Origin: an uncultured Bacillota bacterium
GTDB lineage: Bacteria > Bacillota > Clostridia > Oscillospirales > Oscillospiraceae
Direction: 5' to 3'
DNA: 22,302 bases
Assembly (NCBI GenBank): GCA_947383275.1
Contig: CANDCW010000037.1
Span: 1-22,302 of the forward strand
In this document: piece by piece, positions 7,481 through 13,160 of the stretch
Numbering within the stretch: the first letter of the stretch is position 1
How the letters are laid out: the number at the start of each line of letters is the position of its first letter
Notes under the pieces: model-generated
What the model was told of the DNA's origin: nothing
Seen by the model: the letters and a program-made list of their open reading frames with translations, nothing else
Database searches by the model: none
Made by a program: the position numbers and the translations under genes

Positions 7481-7497
7481 CCTCCGAAAGGGGGTGA
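7481..7497 (+). promoter_or_regulatory. Extended Shine-Dalgarno held in a GAAA-tetraloop hairpin
   Basis: GAAAGGGGGTGA (7486-7497) can pair along all 12 bases with the 16S rRNA 3' tail, counting one G-U pair. It lies 6 bases before the ATG at 7504. The same G-run (7490-7494) pairs with CCTCC (7481-7485) across a GAAA loop, so the site can be hidden. Confidence 0.7.
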
Positions 7498-7503
7498 AGC
7501 CCT

Positions 7504-7602
7504 ATGCCAATGACAGTGACAGTCACATTCCGCGTCCGCGGTTACACGGTGACAATTCAAGTCAAGGTCAAGGCAAGCGGAAACCGCCACTCTGCCAAGT
7601 GA
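7504..7602 (+). CDS. 32-residue cationic amphipathic peptide, type I toxin-like layout
   Basis: This is a small gene, ATG at 7504 to TGA at 7600-7602, too short for ordinary gene calling. It has an unusually strong ribosome site and a strong promoter 66 bases upstream. The core MTVTVTFRVRGYTVTIQVK alternates polar and hydrophobic residues, as in a two-strand beta hairpin, and the tail (KASGNRHSAK) is basic. There is no hydrophobic helix of the kind usual for type I or holin-like toxins. The stop codon lies inside a stable hairpin (7580-7609). A second ATG at 7510 is an alternative start. An RHH regulator is divergent and an antisense promoter opposes it. The layout (extended, sequestered Shine-Dalgarno, 5'-3' pairing, antisense RNA) resembles type I toxin loci, but toxicity is inference. 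It could instead be a structured RNA in which the frame is incidental. Confidence 0.55.
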   Translation: MPMTVTVTFRVRGYTVTIQVKVKASGNRHSAK

Positions 7603-7629
7603 CGGTTTCTGTAGGTTCTTAACTTACAG
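7580..7629 (+). other. Two adjacent stable hairpins at the 3' end of the peptide gene
   Basis: GAAACCG/CGGTTTC (7580-7586 with 7603-7609) continues as CACT/AGTG after one C-A mismatch, with loop CTGCCA, and covers the stop codon. Directly abutting it is a 9-bp stem at 7609-7617 with 7621-7629. Neither is followed by a T-tract, so both are more likely RNA structure than terminators. Confidence 0.65.
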
Positions 7630-7680
7630 TGTTACTTTTGCATGAGCCAAACCGCCTAAGTCTGCGCCCTACACATCCAC

Positions 7681-7709
7681 AGCATAACATACAATCCCCC
7701 ACATGTCAA
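7681..7709 (-). promoter_or_regulatory. Antisense promoter opposing the peptide gene
   Basis: TTGACA (7704-7709), a 17-nt spacer and TATGCT (7681-7686) on the minus strand. No coding gene lies downstream before the RHH promoter. Confidence 0.75.
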
Positions 7710-7718
7710 GGGTGTGGG

Positions 7719-7760
7719 CGGTCCCGCCTCCGGTTTGGGAGGGCGGGGCCGTTTTATTTT
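7719..7760 (+). terminator. Terminator, plus strand, overlapping the prfB 3' end
   Basis: A 13-pair GC-rich stem (7719-7731 with 7739-7751, one C-A mismatch and two G-T pairs) is followed by TTTTATTTT (7752-7760). The T-tract orientation serves the plus-strand transcript from 7410, giving an RNA of about 315 nt. It overlaps the prfB stop codon (7754-7756), for which it is at best an imperfect terminator. Confidence 0.7.
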
Positions 7761-8875
7761 GCGGCCCAGTTTCCGGTGGCCTCGGCGGTGAGGTAGGCGT
7801 TGACAAATCCGTCCAGGTCGCCGTCCATGACGGCGTTGATGTTGCTGGTCTCAAAGGCGGTGCGGTTGTCCTTCACCATCTGGTAGGGCATAAAGACGTA
7901 GGAGCGGATCTGGCTGCCCCACTCGATCTTCAACTGGACGCCCTTCAAGTCGGAAATTTTCTCCGCCTTTTCCTGCATTTGCAGCTCTACCAGTTTGGCC
8001 CGGAGCATCTTCATACAGTTGTCCTTATTTTGGAACTGGGACCGCTCCTGCTGGGAGGCCACTACCACGCCGGTGGGCTTGTGGATCAGCCGCACGGCAG
8101 AGGAGGTCTTGTTGACGTGCTGCCCGCCGGCGCCGGAGGCCCGGTAGACCTGCATCTCGATGTCCTCGGGGCGAATTTCGATCTCCACATCCTCAGGCAG
8201 GTCGGGCATGACCTCCACTGAGGCGAAGGAGGTCTGCCGCCGGGCGTTGGCGTCGAAGGGAGACACCCGTACCAGTCGGTGCACCCCGTGCTCCCCCCGC
8301 AGGTAGCCGTAGGCGTTTTCCCCCTCAATCATGATGGTGGCCGACTTAATGCCCGCCTCGTCCCCCTCCTGGTAGTCCATAATCTGGTAGGAGAAGCCGC
8401 GGCGCTCGGTCCAGCGGGTGTACATGCGGTAGAGCATCTGGGCCCAGTCCTGGGCCTCGGTCCCTCCGGCGCCGGGATGGATGGTGAGAATCACATTGGA
8501 GCGGTCATACTCCCCGGTGAGCAGGGTGTCCAGCCGGGCGGCCTCCATGTTGGACTCCAGCGCCGCGAACCCCTCCTCCAGCTCAGGGATCAGGGACTCG
8601 TCCTCAAATTCGTTTCCCATTTCGCACAGAGCCATCAGGTCGTCCCACTGCTGCCTCCGCTTGTTCTGGCTGTCCACCTTATCCTGGAGGTTCTTGATGC
8701 GCTGCTGCACCTTCTGGGCTTTGGCCAAATTATCCCAGAAGCCATCGGCGGCGGACTCGGCCTGGAGCATGTCCAGTTCCCGCTCCGCCCCCTCCAGGTC
8801 CAGGGCCTGGGCCAATTCCCCCAGCGCCGGGGCCAAATTGTTCAACTTCACTTTATACTCGTCAAATTGGAGCAT
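7754..8875 (-). CDS. prfB: Peptide chain release factor 2
   Basis: RF2 reads UGA and UAA stop codons in the ribosomal A site and triggers peptide release. The 373-residue protein is full length. It shows the stop-codon recognition tripeptide SPF (205-207) in VRVSPFDANARRQTSF, and the catalytic GGQ (250-252) in ASGAGGQHVNKTSSAVR. SPF rather than PxT identifies RF2 rather than RF1. Many bacterial prfB genes need a programmed +1 frameshift near codon 25 (CTT TGA C). Here the corresponding point reads in frame through CTG GAC (LAQALDLEGAE), so the frame is continuous and this feedback is absent. The start ATG has only a weak GGGA site; a -10 sequence TATAAT (8910-8915, minus) lies upstream. Confidence 0.97.
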   Translation of the reverse strand: MLQFDEYKVKLNNLAPALGELAQALDLEGAERELDMLQAESAADGFWDNLAKAQKVQQRIKNLQDKVDSQNKRRQQWDDLMALCEMGNEFEDESLIPELEEGFAALESNMEAARLDTLLTGEYDRSNVILTIHPGAGGTEAQDWAQMLYRMYTRWTERRGFSYQIMDYQEGDEAGIKSATIMIEGENAYGYLRGEHGVHRLVRVSPFDANARRQTSFASVEVMPDLPEDVEIEIRPEDIEMQVYRASGAGGQHVNKTSSAVRLIHKPTGVVVASQQERSQFQNKDNCMKMLRAKLVELQMQEKAEKISDLKGVQLKIEWGSQIRSYVFMPYQMVKDNRTAFETSNINAVMDGDLDGFVNAYLTAEATGNWAAK

Positions 8876-8909
8876 TGATGTCCCACACTTTCTGATTATG
8901 ATTCAGTTT

Positions 8910-8915
8910 ATTATA
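8910..8915 (-). promoter_or_regulatory. Possible -10 element of prfB
   Basis: A perfect TATAAT lies 35 bases upstream of the prfB start on the minus strand. The expected -35 position (8933-8938) does not match the consensus, so this is only a candidate. Confidence 0.4.
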
Positions 8916-8962
8916 TCTCCCAATTCGCTTCTGTGTTCCTAACGCCTTGATTCTAGACTTTA

Positions 8963-8991
8963 GTGTATAATAATTCATTCATCCGAATTAT
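8963..8991. other. AT-rich hairpin after the DUF3781 gene
   Basis: An imperfect inverted repeat (GTATAATAATTC with GAATTATAC, a 3-base bulge) lies between the DUF3781 stop and the prfB upstream region. It has no clear T-tract; it may be a weak terminator for the DUF3781 transcript. Confidence 0.35.
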
Positions 8992-8996
8992 ACAGA

Positions 8997-9239
8997 TTAT
9001 GCTTCAACTCTGTGCGCAGTAATTATTGTATAGCTATATGCGTTCACAGTTATTTTGTAGTGACCTGTGAAAATATACCAGTTCTTTCCGATCCTTTCAA
9101 TTTTAGCATTTTTGTCCAGAATCTGCACCCCGCTCCATTGGACAACATCGTCTGTTTCAATTTGGCAGTTCCTTTTTATCCGCTCTACACCCATTTCTGT
9201 TGTATGAAGTTTATCAATGTTTTTAATTAAATCATTCAT
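8997..9239 (-). CDS. DUF3781 domain protein
   Basis: This is a small soluble protein of 80 residues starting MNDLIKNIDKLHTTEMGVER, with C-terminal ITVNAYSYTIITAH. Both blocks are typical of DUF3781, a family of unknown function scattered in Firmicutes. The frame can start ten codons earlier (9269, MGKYAWVGIR), but the family normally begins at MNDL and neither start has a strong ribosome site. The gene is clearly more AT-rich than prfB and tyrA around it, which suggests it was acquired. It has its own promoter (9306-9334) and follows the nitroreductase by about 108 bases. Confidence 0.78.
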   Translation of the reverse strand: MNDLIKNIDKLHTTEMGVERIKRNCQIETDDVVQWSGVQILDKNAKIERIGKNWYIFTGHYKITVNAYSYTIITAHRVEA

Positions 9240-9305
9240 TCTTATACCAACCCATGCATATTTACCCATTGTGATTCACCGGGAACACGAAGTCGAATTG
9301 GGACT

Positions 9306-9334
9306 ATTATATATGAGGGCGGTGGAAAAGTAAA
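9306..9334 (-). promoter_or_regulatory. Promoter of the DUF3781 gene
   Basis: TTTACT (9329-9334), a 17-nt spacer and TATAAT (9306-9311) on the minus strand, just past the nitroreductase stop codon. Confidence 0.75.
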
Positions 9335-9347
9335 GGAAAATCCAAAT

Positions 9348-9935
9348 TTATCTGTACTCCAACACCTCCGAGAGTTCTTTTCTCGGTCTCGCGGGCGGCT
9401 GCTCATCCGCGTATCCCAACGCAACGGCTCCCACCAGCTGTCCCTTTTCTCCAATAAACTCCATCAGGTCATGATACGCAAAACACGTATTTGCAATCCA
9501 CAGCGCCCCCAGCCCCAAATCCGCCGCCATTAAAAGCATATTCTCAACAGACGCCCCAATCGACAGCGAATCGGATATCTCTGTCATCCTTGCACCAGCA
9601 TCGACCGGCTCAAAGGGATTCTGGCCGTTCGTATTCATAACAATTACAATATCGGGCGCGGTTTTCATAATGTGTAATGTGTGAAACGCGTCGGCCAGGG
9701 CGCTTCTTGAATTTGGCAACAGCGCATGTGTTTTCTGTTCTTTCAACAACGAACGTTCCATTACATCCAGCAACCTGTCCTTTTCCCGGCTGGCATATAC
9801 GATATACTTCCATGGCTGCCGGTTTTTGGCGGAAGGCGCCAGGCGCGCGGCATTGATGACAGTATCGATCAACTCCCTTTTTACCGCAGCGGGCTTATAC
9901 CGGCGTATGCTCCTTCTCCGTTCAATGCAATCCAT
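9348..9935 (-). CDS. Nitroreductase-family FMN oxidoreductase
   Basis: This is a predicted cytoplasmic FMN-dependent NAD(P)H oxidoreductase of 195 residues. The start at 9935 is an ATG with GGAGG 7 bases upstream; one in-frame TTG before it is not needed. Family signatures: the N-terminal ERRRSIRRYKP phosphate/FMN block, NAARLAPSAKNRQPWKYIV, the central DSLSIGASVENMLLMAADLGLG, and the C-terminal ALGYADEQPPARPRKELSEVL. The natural substrate (quinones, nitroaromatics, flavins) cannot be deduced, and the family name does not imply nitro reduction in vivo. Base composition is lower in GC than its neighbours, like the DUF3781 gene next to it. It has its own promoter. Confidence 0.9.
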   Translation of the reverse strand: MDCIERRRSIRRYKPAAVKRELIDTVINAARLAPSAKNRQPWKYIVYASREKDRLLDVMERSLLKEQKTHALLPNSRSALADAFHTLHIMKTAPDIVIVMNTNGQNPFEPVDAGARMTEISDSLSIGASVENMLLMAADLGLGALWIANTCFAYHDLMEFIGEKGQLVGAVALGYADEQPPARPRKELSEVLEYR

Positions 9936-9962
9936 CAACGAACCTCCTTTTTCCTCTCTTCA

Positions 9963-9990
9963 ATTATACCAGGGTTTTGCACTTGTTCAA
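9963..9990 (-). promoter_or_regulatory. Promoter of the nitroreductase gene
   Basis: TTGAAC (9985-9990), a 16-nt spacer and TATAAT (9963-9968) on the minus strand, about 28 bases before the start codon. Confidence 0.75.
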
Positions 9991-10073
9991 TCCGTTTCCG
10001 CCACATTTTCGGAGCTCCCCCCTTCATTTTGGCGGTGTGGGCAAACGTCAAGCCCGCGCGGCGGAAAAAGGGG

Positions 10074-10102
10074 TTGACAAGGGCGGGAAGGGTGGCTATA
10101 AT
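10074..10102 (+). promoter_or_regulatory. Consensus promoter of tyrA
   Basis: Perfect TTGACA (10074-10079), a 17-nt spacer and perfect TATAAT (10097-10102). Such strength suggests that control is exerted after initiation, in the leader. Confidence 0.9.
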
Positions 10103-10108
10103 ATAGAT

Positions 10109-10212
10109 GCTTTTGCACAGCAAACTGTTGCGGTTTAAAGCGAGGACTCAAGGGTGCGCCGCCAGCGAGGGCCGCCCCCCGTCCTGATCGAACCGGTAAA
10201 GGAGTAAAAACA
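10109..10212 (+). promoter_or_regulatory. Structured ~104-nt leader of tyrA
   Basis: A small hairpin (10115-10131) starts the leader. A long GC-rich hairpin follows, closed by AGGAC/GTCCT (10143-10147 with 10181-10185) and flanked by CGGTT/AACCG (10131-10135 with 10191-10195). The downstream AACCG arm sits directly before the ribosome site (GGAG). No T-box motif or known riboswitch consensus is recognisable. It may be an unassigned regulatory RNA for aromatic amino-acid synthesis, or simply a stable leader. Confidence 0.4.
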
Positions 10213-11076
10213 ATGGGTATGCTAATTGTTGTGGCCGGACTGGGCCTGGAGGGCGGCTCCATGGCCAAGGCCCTGAAAAAATATACAGACAACACCGTAT
10301 ACGGCTGGAACCGGACGGCCTCCGTGGCCCAGCGGGCCCTGGCGGACGGGGCCATCGACGGCATCGCCGGTGACAGCGTCCTGGCTCAGTGCGACCTGCT
10401 TATCCCGGTGCTCTACCCGGAAGCCACCATCGACTATCTGCGGCGGGTGATCCCGCTGATGAAGCGGGGAGCCCAGGTGGTGGATCTGGTGGGGGTAAAG
10501 GCCGCCGTGGTGGACGCCGTCGTCCCTCTGGCCCTGGAGCACGGCGTCCGCTTTACCGGCGGGCACCCTATGGCCGGCCTGGCCAAGGCGGGGTATGAGC
10601 GCTCTTTCCCAGACTTGTACAAAGGCGCCAGCATGATCCTGGTACCCACCGCCGCCACGGCGGCGGGGGACATTGAGGCGCTCAGCGCCCTGTTTACCCA
10701 GGCGGGCTTTCACCGCATCAAGGTCTGCGACCCCCGGACCCACGACCGGATGATCGCCCACACCTCCCAGCTGGCCCATGTGGTATCCAACGCCTATGTA
10801 AAAAGCCCGGTCTCCGCCCGGTACGTGGGCTTCACCGGCGGCAGCTACAAGGACATGACCCGCATCGCCTGCCTCAATGAGAAGGTGTGGACCGAGCTGT
10901 TTTTCCTAAACCGCGACCCTCTTCTCACCGAGATGGACCAGCTCATCTCCAACATCAGCCAGGCGCGGGACGCCCTGGCCGCCGGCGACCGGGCTCTCCT
11001 GGAGGAGGTCCTCCGTCAGGGCAGGGAGGCCAAGGAGCACATCGACGCCCTGAATCCGGACCAGCCATCGGAGTAA
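10213..11076 (+). CDS. tyrA: Prephenate dehydrogenase
   Basis: This enzyme oxidatively decarboxylates prephenate to 4-hydroxyphenylpyruvate with NAD(P)+, the committed step of tyrosine synthesis, in the cytoplasm. The 287-residue protein has an N-terminal Rossmann fold with GLGLEG at 9-14, the substrate-region motif GGHPMAG and the helical block THDRMIAHTSQLAHVVSNAY typical of TyrA. No C-terminal ACT domain is present, so this form lacks the usual tyrosine-sensing module. The ATG at 10213 has an AAAGGAG site. It stands alone, between its own consensus promoter plus leader and a good terminator. The closely related arogenate dehydrogenase activity cannot be excluded. Confidence 0.93.
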   Translation: MGMLIVVAGLGLEGGSMAKALKKYTDNTVYGWNRTASVAQRALADGAIDGIAGDSVLAQCDLLIPVLYPEATIDYLRRVIPLMKRGAQVVDLVGVKAAVVDAVVPLALEHGVRFTGGHPMAGLAKAGYERSFPDLYKGASMILVPTAATAAGDIEALSALFTQAGFHRIKVCDPRTHDRMIAHTSQLAHVVSNAYVKSPVSARYVGFTGGSYKDMTRIACLNEKVWTELFFLNRDPLLTEMDQLISNISQARDALAAGDRALLEEVLRQGREAKEHIDALNPDQPSE

Positions 11077-11115
11077 GGATATTTCCACAGCCTTATCTTT
11101 ACGGATATTTTTTCG

Positions 11116-11150
11116 CGGGACCCGCCCCACAGACGGGCCCCGTATCTTTT
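11116..11150 (+). terminator. Terminator of tyrA
   Basis: A 9-bp stem with one A-C mismatch (11116-11124 with 11134-11142) is followed by TATCTTTTTCTT. Confidence 0.8.
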
Positions 11151-11152
11151 TC

Positions 11153-11180
11153 TTGCTTTTTGGCCGAAATGCGGTACAAT
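11153..11180 (+). promoter_or_regulatory. Promoter of the membrane/SLH gene unit
   Basis: TTGCTT (11153-11158), a 16-nt spacer and TACAAT (11175-11180), overlapping the T-tract of the tyrA terminator. Confidence 0.7.
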
Positions 11181-11208
11181 AGAAGCATAGGAAAAAGGGG
11201 TGGGGCCG

Positions 11209-11493
11209 ATGAAAAAACACTACCATGTGGTGAGAAAAAACAAGGCGGACACCAAGGCGCTGTTCCGGGCCATCGTGTGCGGTTATCTTCTCTACCTGGC
11301 CTGGCAGCTGGTGAACAGCGGCGGCAGCGACGCCTCCTTTCCGGCTGCAGCCGGCTGGCTGACGGGCGCGCTGTTCGCGGCGGCGGCCGTGGGCTTTGGG
11401 CTGTACAGCTGGAAGGAGTACCGGCAGGCCCTTCGGGAGGCGGAGCTCACCCCGCAGGAGGAGGAAGCGCTGCGCCAGGACCGGGGAGAATAG
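11209..11493 (+). CDS. Small two-span membrane protein, unknown function
   Basis: I do not recognise a family for this 94-residue protein. The ATG at 11209 is preceded by a GGGGTG site; an in-frame GTG at 11200 is less likely. A basic N-terminus (MKKHYHVVRKNKAD) leads into a hydrophobic segment (about 20-37, FRAIVCGYLLYLAWQLV). A short loop rich in Gly and Ser precedes a second hydrophobic segment (about 46-66, AAAGWLTGALFAAAAVGFGLY). The tail is charged and helical (EYRQALREAELTPQEEEAL). Both ends should be cytoplasmic by the positive-inside rule. It is the first gene of a unit with the two genes that follow, 11 bases from the next. Confidence 0.75.
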   Translation: MKKHYHVVRKNKADTKALFRAIVCGYLLYLAWQLVNSGGSDASFPAAAGWLTGALFAAAAVGFGLYSWKEYRQALREAELTPQEEEALRQDRGE

Positions 11494-11504
11494 GGAGGCG
11501 CGCC

Positions 11505-11933
11505 GTGCTGGAGAAGATACAAGCGCGTTACGAGCGCTACGCGGAGGAGTTTCAGCTGCTGGAACAAAACCGCCGGGCGGGAGCCGGGGCATTTGGCCTG
11601 AGCGGCGGTCCCAGGGACTACCCCTGCCACGAACAGTTTGCCAAAGACATGGAGCGGCTGCTGAAAGAGGCCTCCAACGCGTCCCCGGAGGAGGCGTCAG
11701 GGATTTTGGACTATGTCTGGTTCGCCCCCCAGGCCCGGGGGGCGCGGCAGGACTCCGTCTATTGGATGCAAATCGCAGTCCACGGCATGACAGAAGAGCT
11801 GGCCGGGCGGCTGTCCATCTCAGACGCCTACCGCCTGCTGGAGCGCTATGAGGCGGCTTACCCCCGCCATAACCGGCTTCCGGTACAGAAAAAAGTGATC
11901 GCCGCCCTAAAAAAGCGGGCGAAGAACAGATAG
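11505..11933 (+). CDS. Hypothetical soluble protein, 142 residues
   Basis: The start is a GTG at 11505, with GGGAGG placed 6 bases before it. The frame stays open for some 200 codons further upstream only because of overlap with tyrA and the membrane gene in other frames, so the long version is not real. The protein is largely helical and charged (MLEKIQARYERYAEEFQLLE), with a middle GPRDYPCHEQFAKDMERLL block and a basic C-terminus (KKVIAALKKRAKNR). There is no signal peptide or membrane segment, and I cannot assign a family. It sits 11 bases after the membrane protein gene and 21 bases before the SLH gene, so all three are probably one transcript. Confidence 0.75.
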   Translation: MLEKIQARYERYAEEFQLLEQNRRAGAGAFGLSGGPRDYPCHEQFAKDMERLLKEASNASPEEASGILDYVWFAPQARGARQDSVYWMQIAVHGMTEELAGRLSISDAYRLLERYEAAYPRHNRLPVQKKVIAALKKRAKNR

Positions 11934-11954
11934 GACAAAAGGGGAGGGACCAGA

Positions 11955-13097
11955 ATGAAAAAACGTTTGCTGGCAGGCCTGTTGGCCGGCTGCCTGGCAT
12001 TTACGCTGATGCCTGTGCACACACTGGCCGCGGGACACAAATTTATTCAGGTGTCGGACGACCCCAACGACGACTGGGTCTGCGCCCACTGCGGCGGCAT
12101 GATCTCCCCCGGCTTGAAGGACGCTTACCAGGCGGTTTGTGCCCTGGACGGGCGTTCCCTGCCCCAGGACGTGGAGGAAACAGAGATTGCCATCCGGAGC
12201 TATGTGAAACGGCTGACGGCAGAAACCTTGGACGCGGTGGGCTGGTACACAGGCACAGTCACCCAAGTGGGGCTTTCTATGCCCACTGCCGGACGCGATG
12301 GGGCGTACCGCTACACCGTAACAGTCCAATCCTACGGAAGGGAAAACCCCATGATGGCGGATGTCACCACTGAGACAATGACATTGGTGATCCCCAGCCC
12401 GGAGGAGGCCCCAAAAACGGACTTCCCCGGCGCGGATGACCAGGAGGTCAGCGAGCGAGTTCCGGGCTACCGGCCGCCCGGTATCCCCTCCTATCCCTGG
12501 AGGCCGACCACCACCCTGCCCTCCGGCAGCAGCTCCAACGCGACCTGGCGGGACCGGCAGTGGGGCGTTATGGTCCAGATGCTGTGGTACGCGTGGCTCA
12601 CCCGAAACTATACGGACATGCCCTTTACCGACGTGCCCCAGGACAGCTGGTTTTATCCCGGCGTGAGCTACGTGTGGTACAACTCCCTGATGAGCGGCGT
12701 TTCTGAAACCAGCTTCGCGCCCAATGAGCCCATCAACCGCGCCATGGCGTGGACCGTGCTGGCCCGCATGAGCCGAGTGCGCGCGGACGCGGGGGACATA
12801 TGGTATGCGCCCGGCCAGGAGTGGGCAGTCCGCCAGGGCCTGACCGACGGTTCGGACCCAATGGCCGGCGTCACCCGGGAGCAGCTGGCTGAGATGCTGT
12901 GGAAACGGGCCGGCGGCCCTCTGGTTCCCGCAGACCTGAGCAAGTTCAGCGACAATGCCCAGATCAGCAGCTCCGCCCGGGACGCGGTGTGCTGGGCCGT
13001 GGACAAGGGAATCCTCCAGGGCGCGGACGGCAGGCTGGCTCCCCAGAAGGCGGTCACGCGGGCCGAACTGGCTGAGTTTGTGATGCGCAGCGCGTAA
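11955..13097 (+). CDS. Exported protein with three SLH repeats
   Basis: This is a predicted cell-wall-attached surface protein of 380 residues. A signal peptide (MKKRLLAGLLAGCLAFTLMP, cleavage near HTLAAG, about residue 26) follows a strong GGGGAGGG site. An N-terminal region with a CAHCGG pair (about 35-40) and a beta-rich segment (about 80-155) resembles no family I know. A Pro- and Ser-rich linker (about 165-200) leads to three SLH repeats. These lie at about 222-272 (FTDVPQDSWFYPGVSYVW), 277-320 (weaker) and 326-380 (FSDNAQISSSARDAVCWAV, ending in RAELAEFVMRSA). SLH triads bind pyruvylated secondary cell-wall polymers. The CxxC could be a metal site or a disulfide. It closes the unit at a strong terminator. 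Confidence 0.9.
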   Translation: MKKRLLAGLLAGCLAFTLMPVHTLAAGHKFIQVSDDPNDDWVCAHCGGMISPGLKDAYQAVCALDGRSLPQDVEETEIAIRSYVKRLTAETLDAVGWYTGTVTQVGLSMPTAGRDGAYRYTVTVQSYGRENPMMADVTTETMTLVIPSPEEAPKTDFPGADDQEVSERVPGYRPPGIPSYPWRPTTTLPSGSSSNATWRDRQWGVMVQMLWYAWLTRNYTDMPFTDVPQDSWFYPGVSYVWYNSLMSGVSETSFAPNEPINRAMAWTVLARMSRVRADAGDIWYAPGQEWAVRQGLTDGSDPMAGVTREQLAEMLWKRAGGPLVPADLSKFSDNAQISSSARDAVCWAVDKGILQGADGRLAPQKAVTRAELAEFVMRSA

Positions 13098-13107
13098 CAT
13101 AACAGGA

Positions 13108-13147
13108 AAAGCCTTGCAGCCGGCCGCTGCAAGGCTTTCATTTTTTG
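13108..13147. terminator. Bidirectional terminator between SLH gene and PilZ gene
   Basis: A perfect 13-bp stem (13108-13120 with 13126-13138, loop CGGCC) is followed by CATTTTTTT on the plus strand and by TTTTCC on the minus strand. It separates convergent genes. Confidence 0.9.
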
Positions 13148-13160
13148 AAACCGGCGGCGT

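Larger units (their letters stand above)
7465..7656 (+). repeat. Long-range inverted repeat flanking the peptide gene
   Basis: GGCGGTTTGGCT (7465-7476) and AGCCAAACCGCC (7645-7656) are exact 12-base complements. Outside them, GGCGCA (7447-7452) and TGCGCC (7663-7668) are nested 6-base complements. The pairs would join the 5' end of the peptide mRNA to its 3' untranslated region. Confidence 0.75.
7376..7675 (-). ncRNA. Predicted antisense RNA to the small-peptide mRNA
   Basis: A strong minus-strand promoter (7681-7709) predicts a transcript starting near 7675. The first good terminator it meets is the hairpin at 7379-7408, which gives about 300 nt. This RNA would be complementary to the whole small gene, including its ribosome site and 5' end. 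No protein-coding gene with a ribosome site was found on it. Existence and size are inferred from the promoter and terminator only. Confidence 0.4.

Noticed and set aside
7323..7526. N-terminal extension of the RHH gene
   Set aside because: The extension covers the RHH promoter, a terminator hairpin and the antisense of the peptide gene; the residues do not resemble the family.
8800..8830. G-run in the prfB N-terminal coding part as a frameshift-stimulating Shine-Dalgarno
   Set aside because: It lies about 14 bases from the old shift position instead of about 3, and no stop codon is present there, so the frame needs no shift.
10109..10212. T-box in front of tyrA
   Set aside because: The leader contains AGGGTGCGCCGCC, loosely like a T-box, but lacks the TGGN-ACC core, stem I and a terminator.
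10887..11504. Long plus-strand frame running from inside tyrA into the 142-residue hypothetical gene
   Set aside because: It overlaps tyrA and the membrane protein gene in another frame. The real start is the GTG at 11505 with its own GGGAGG site.
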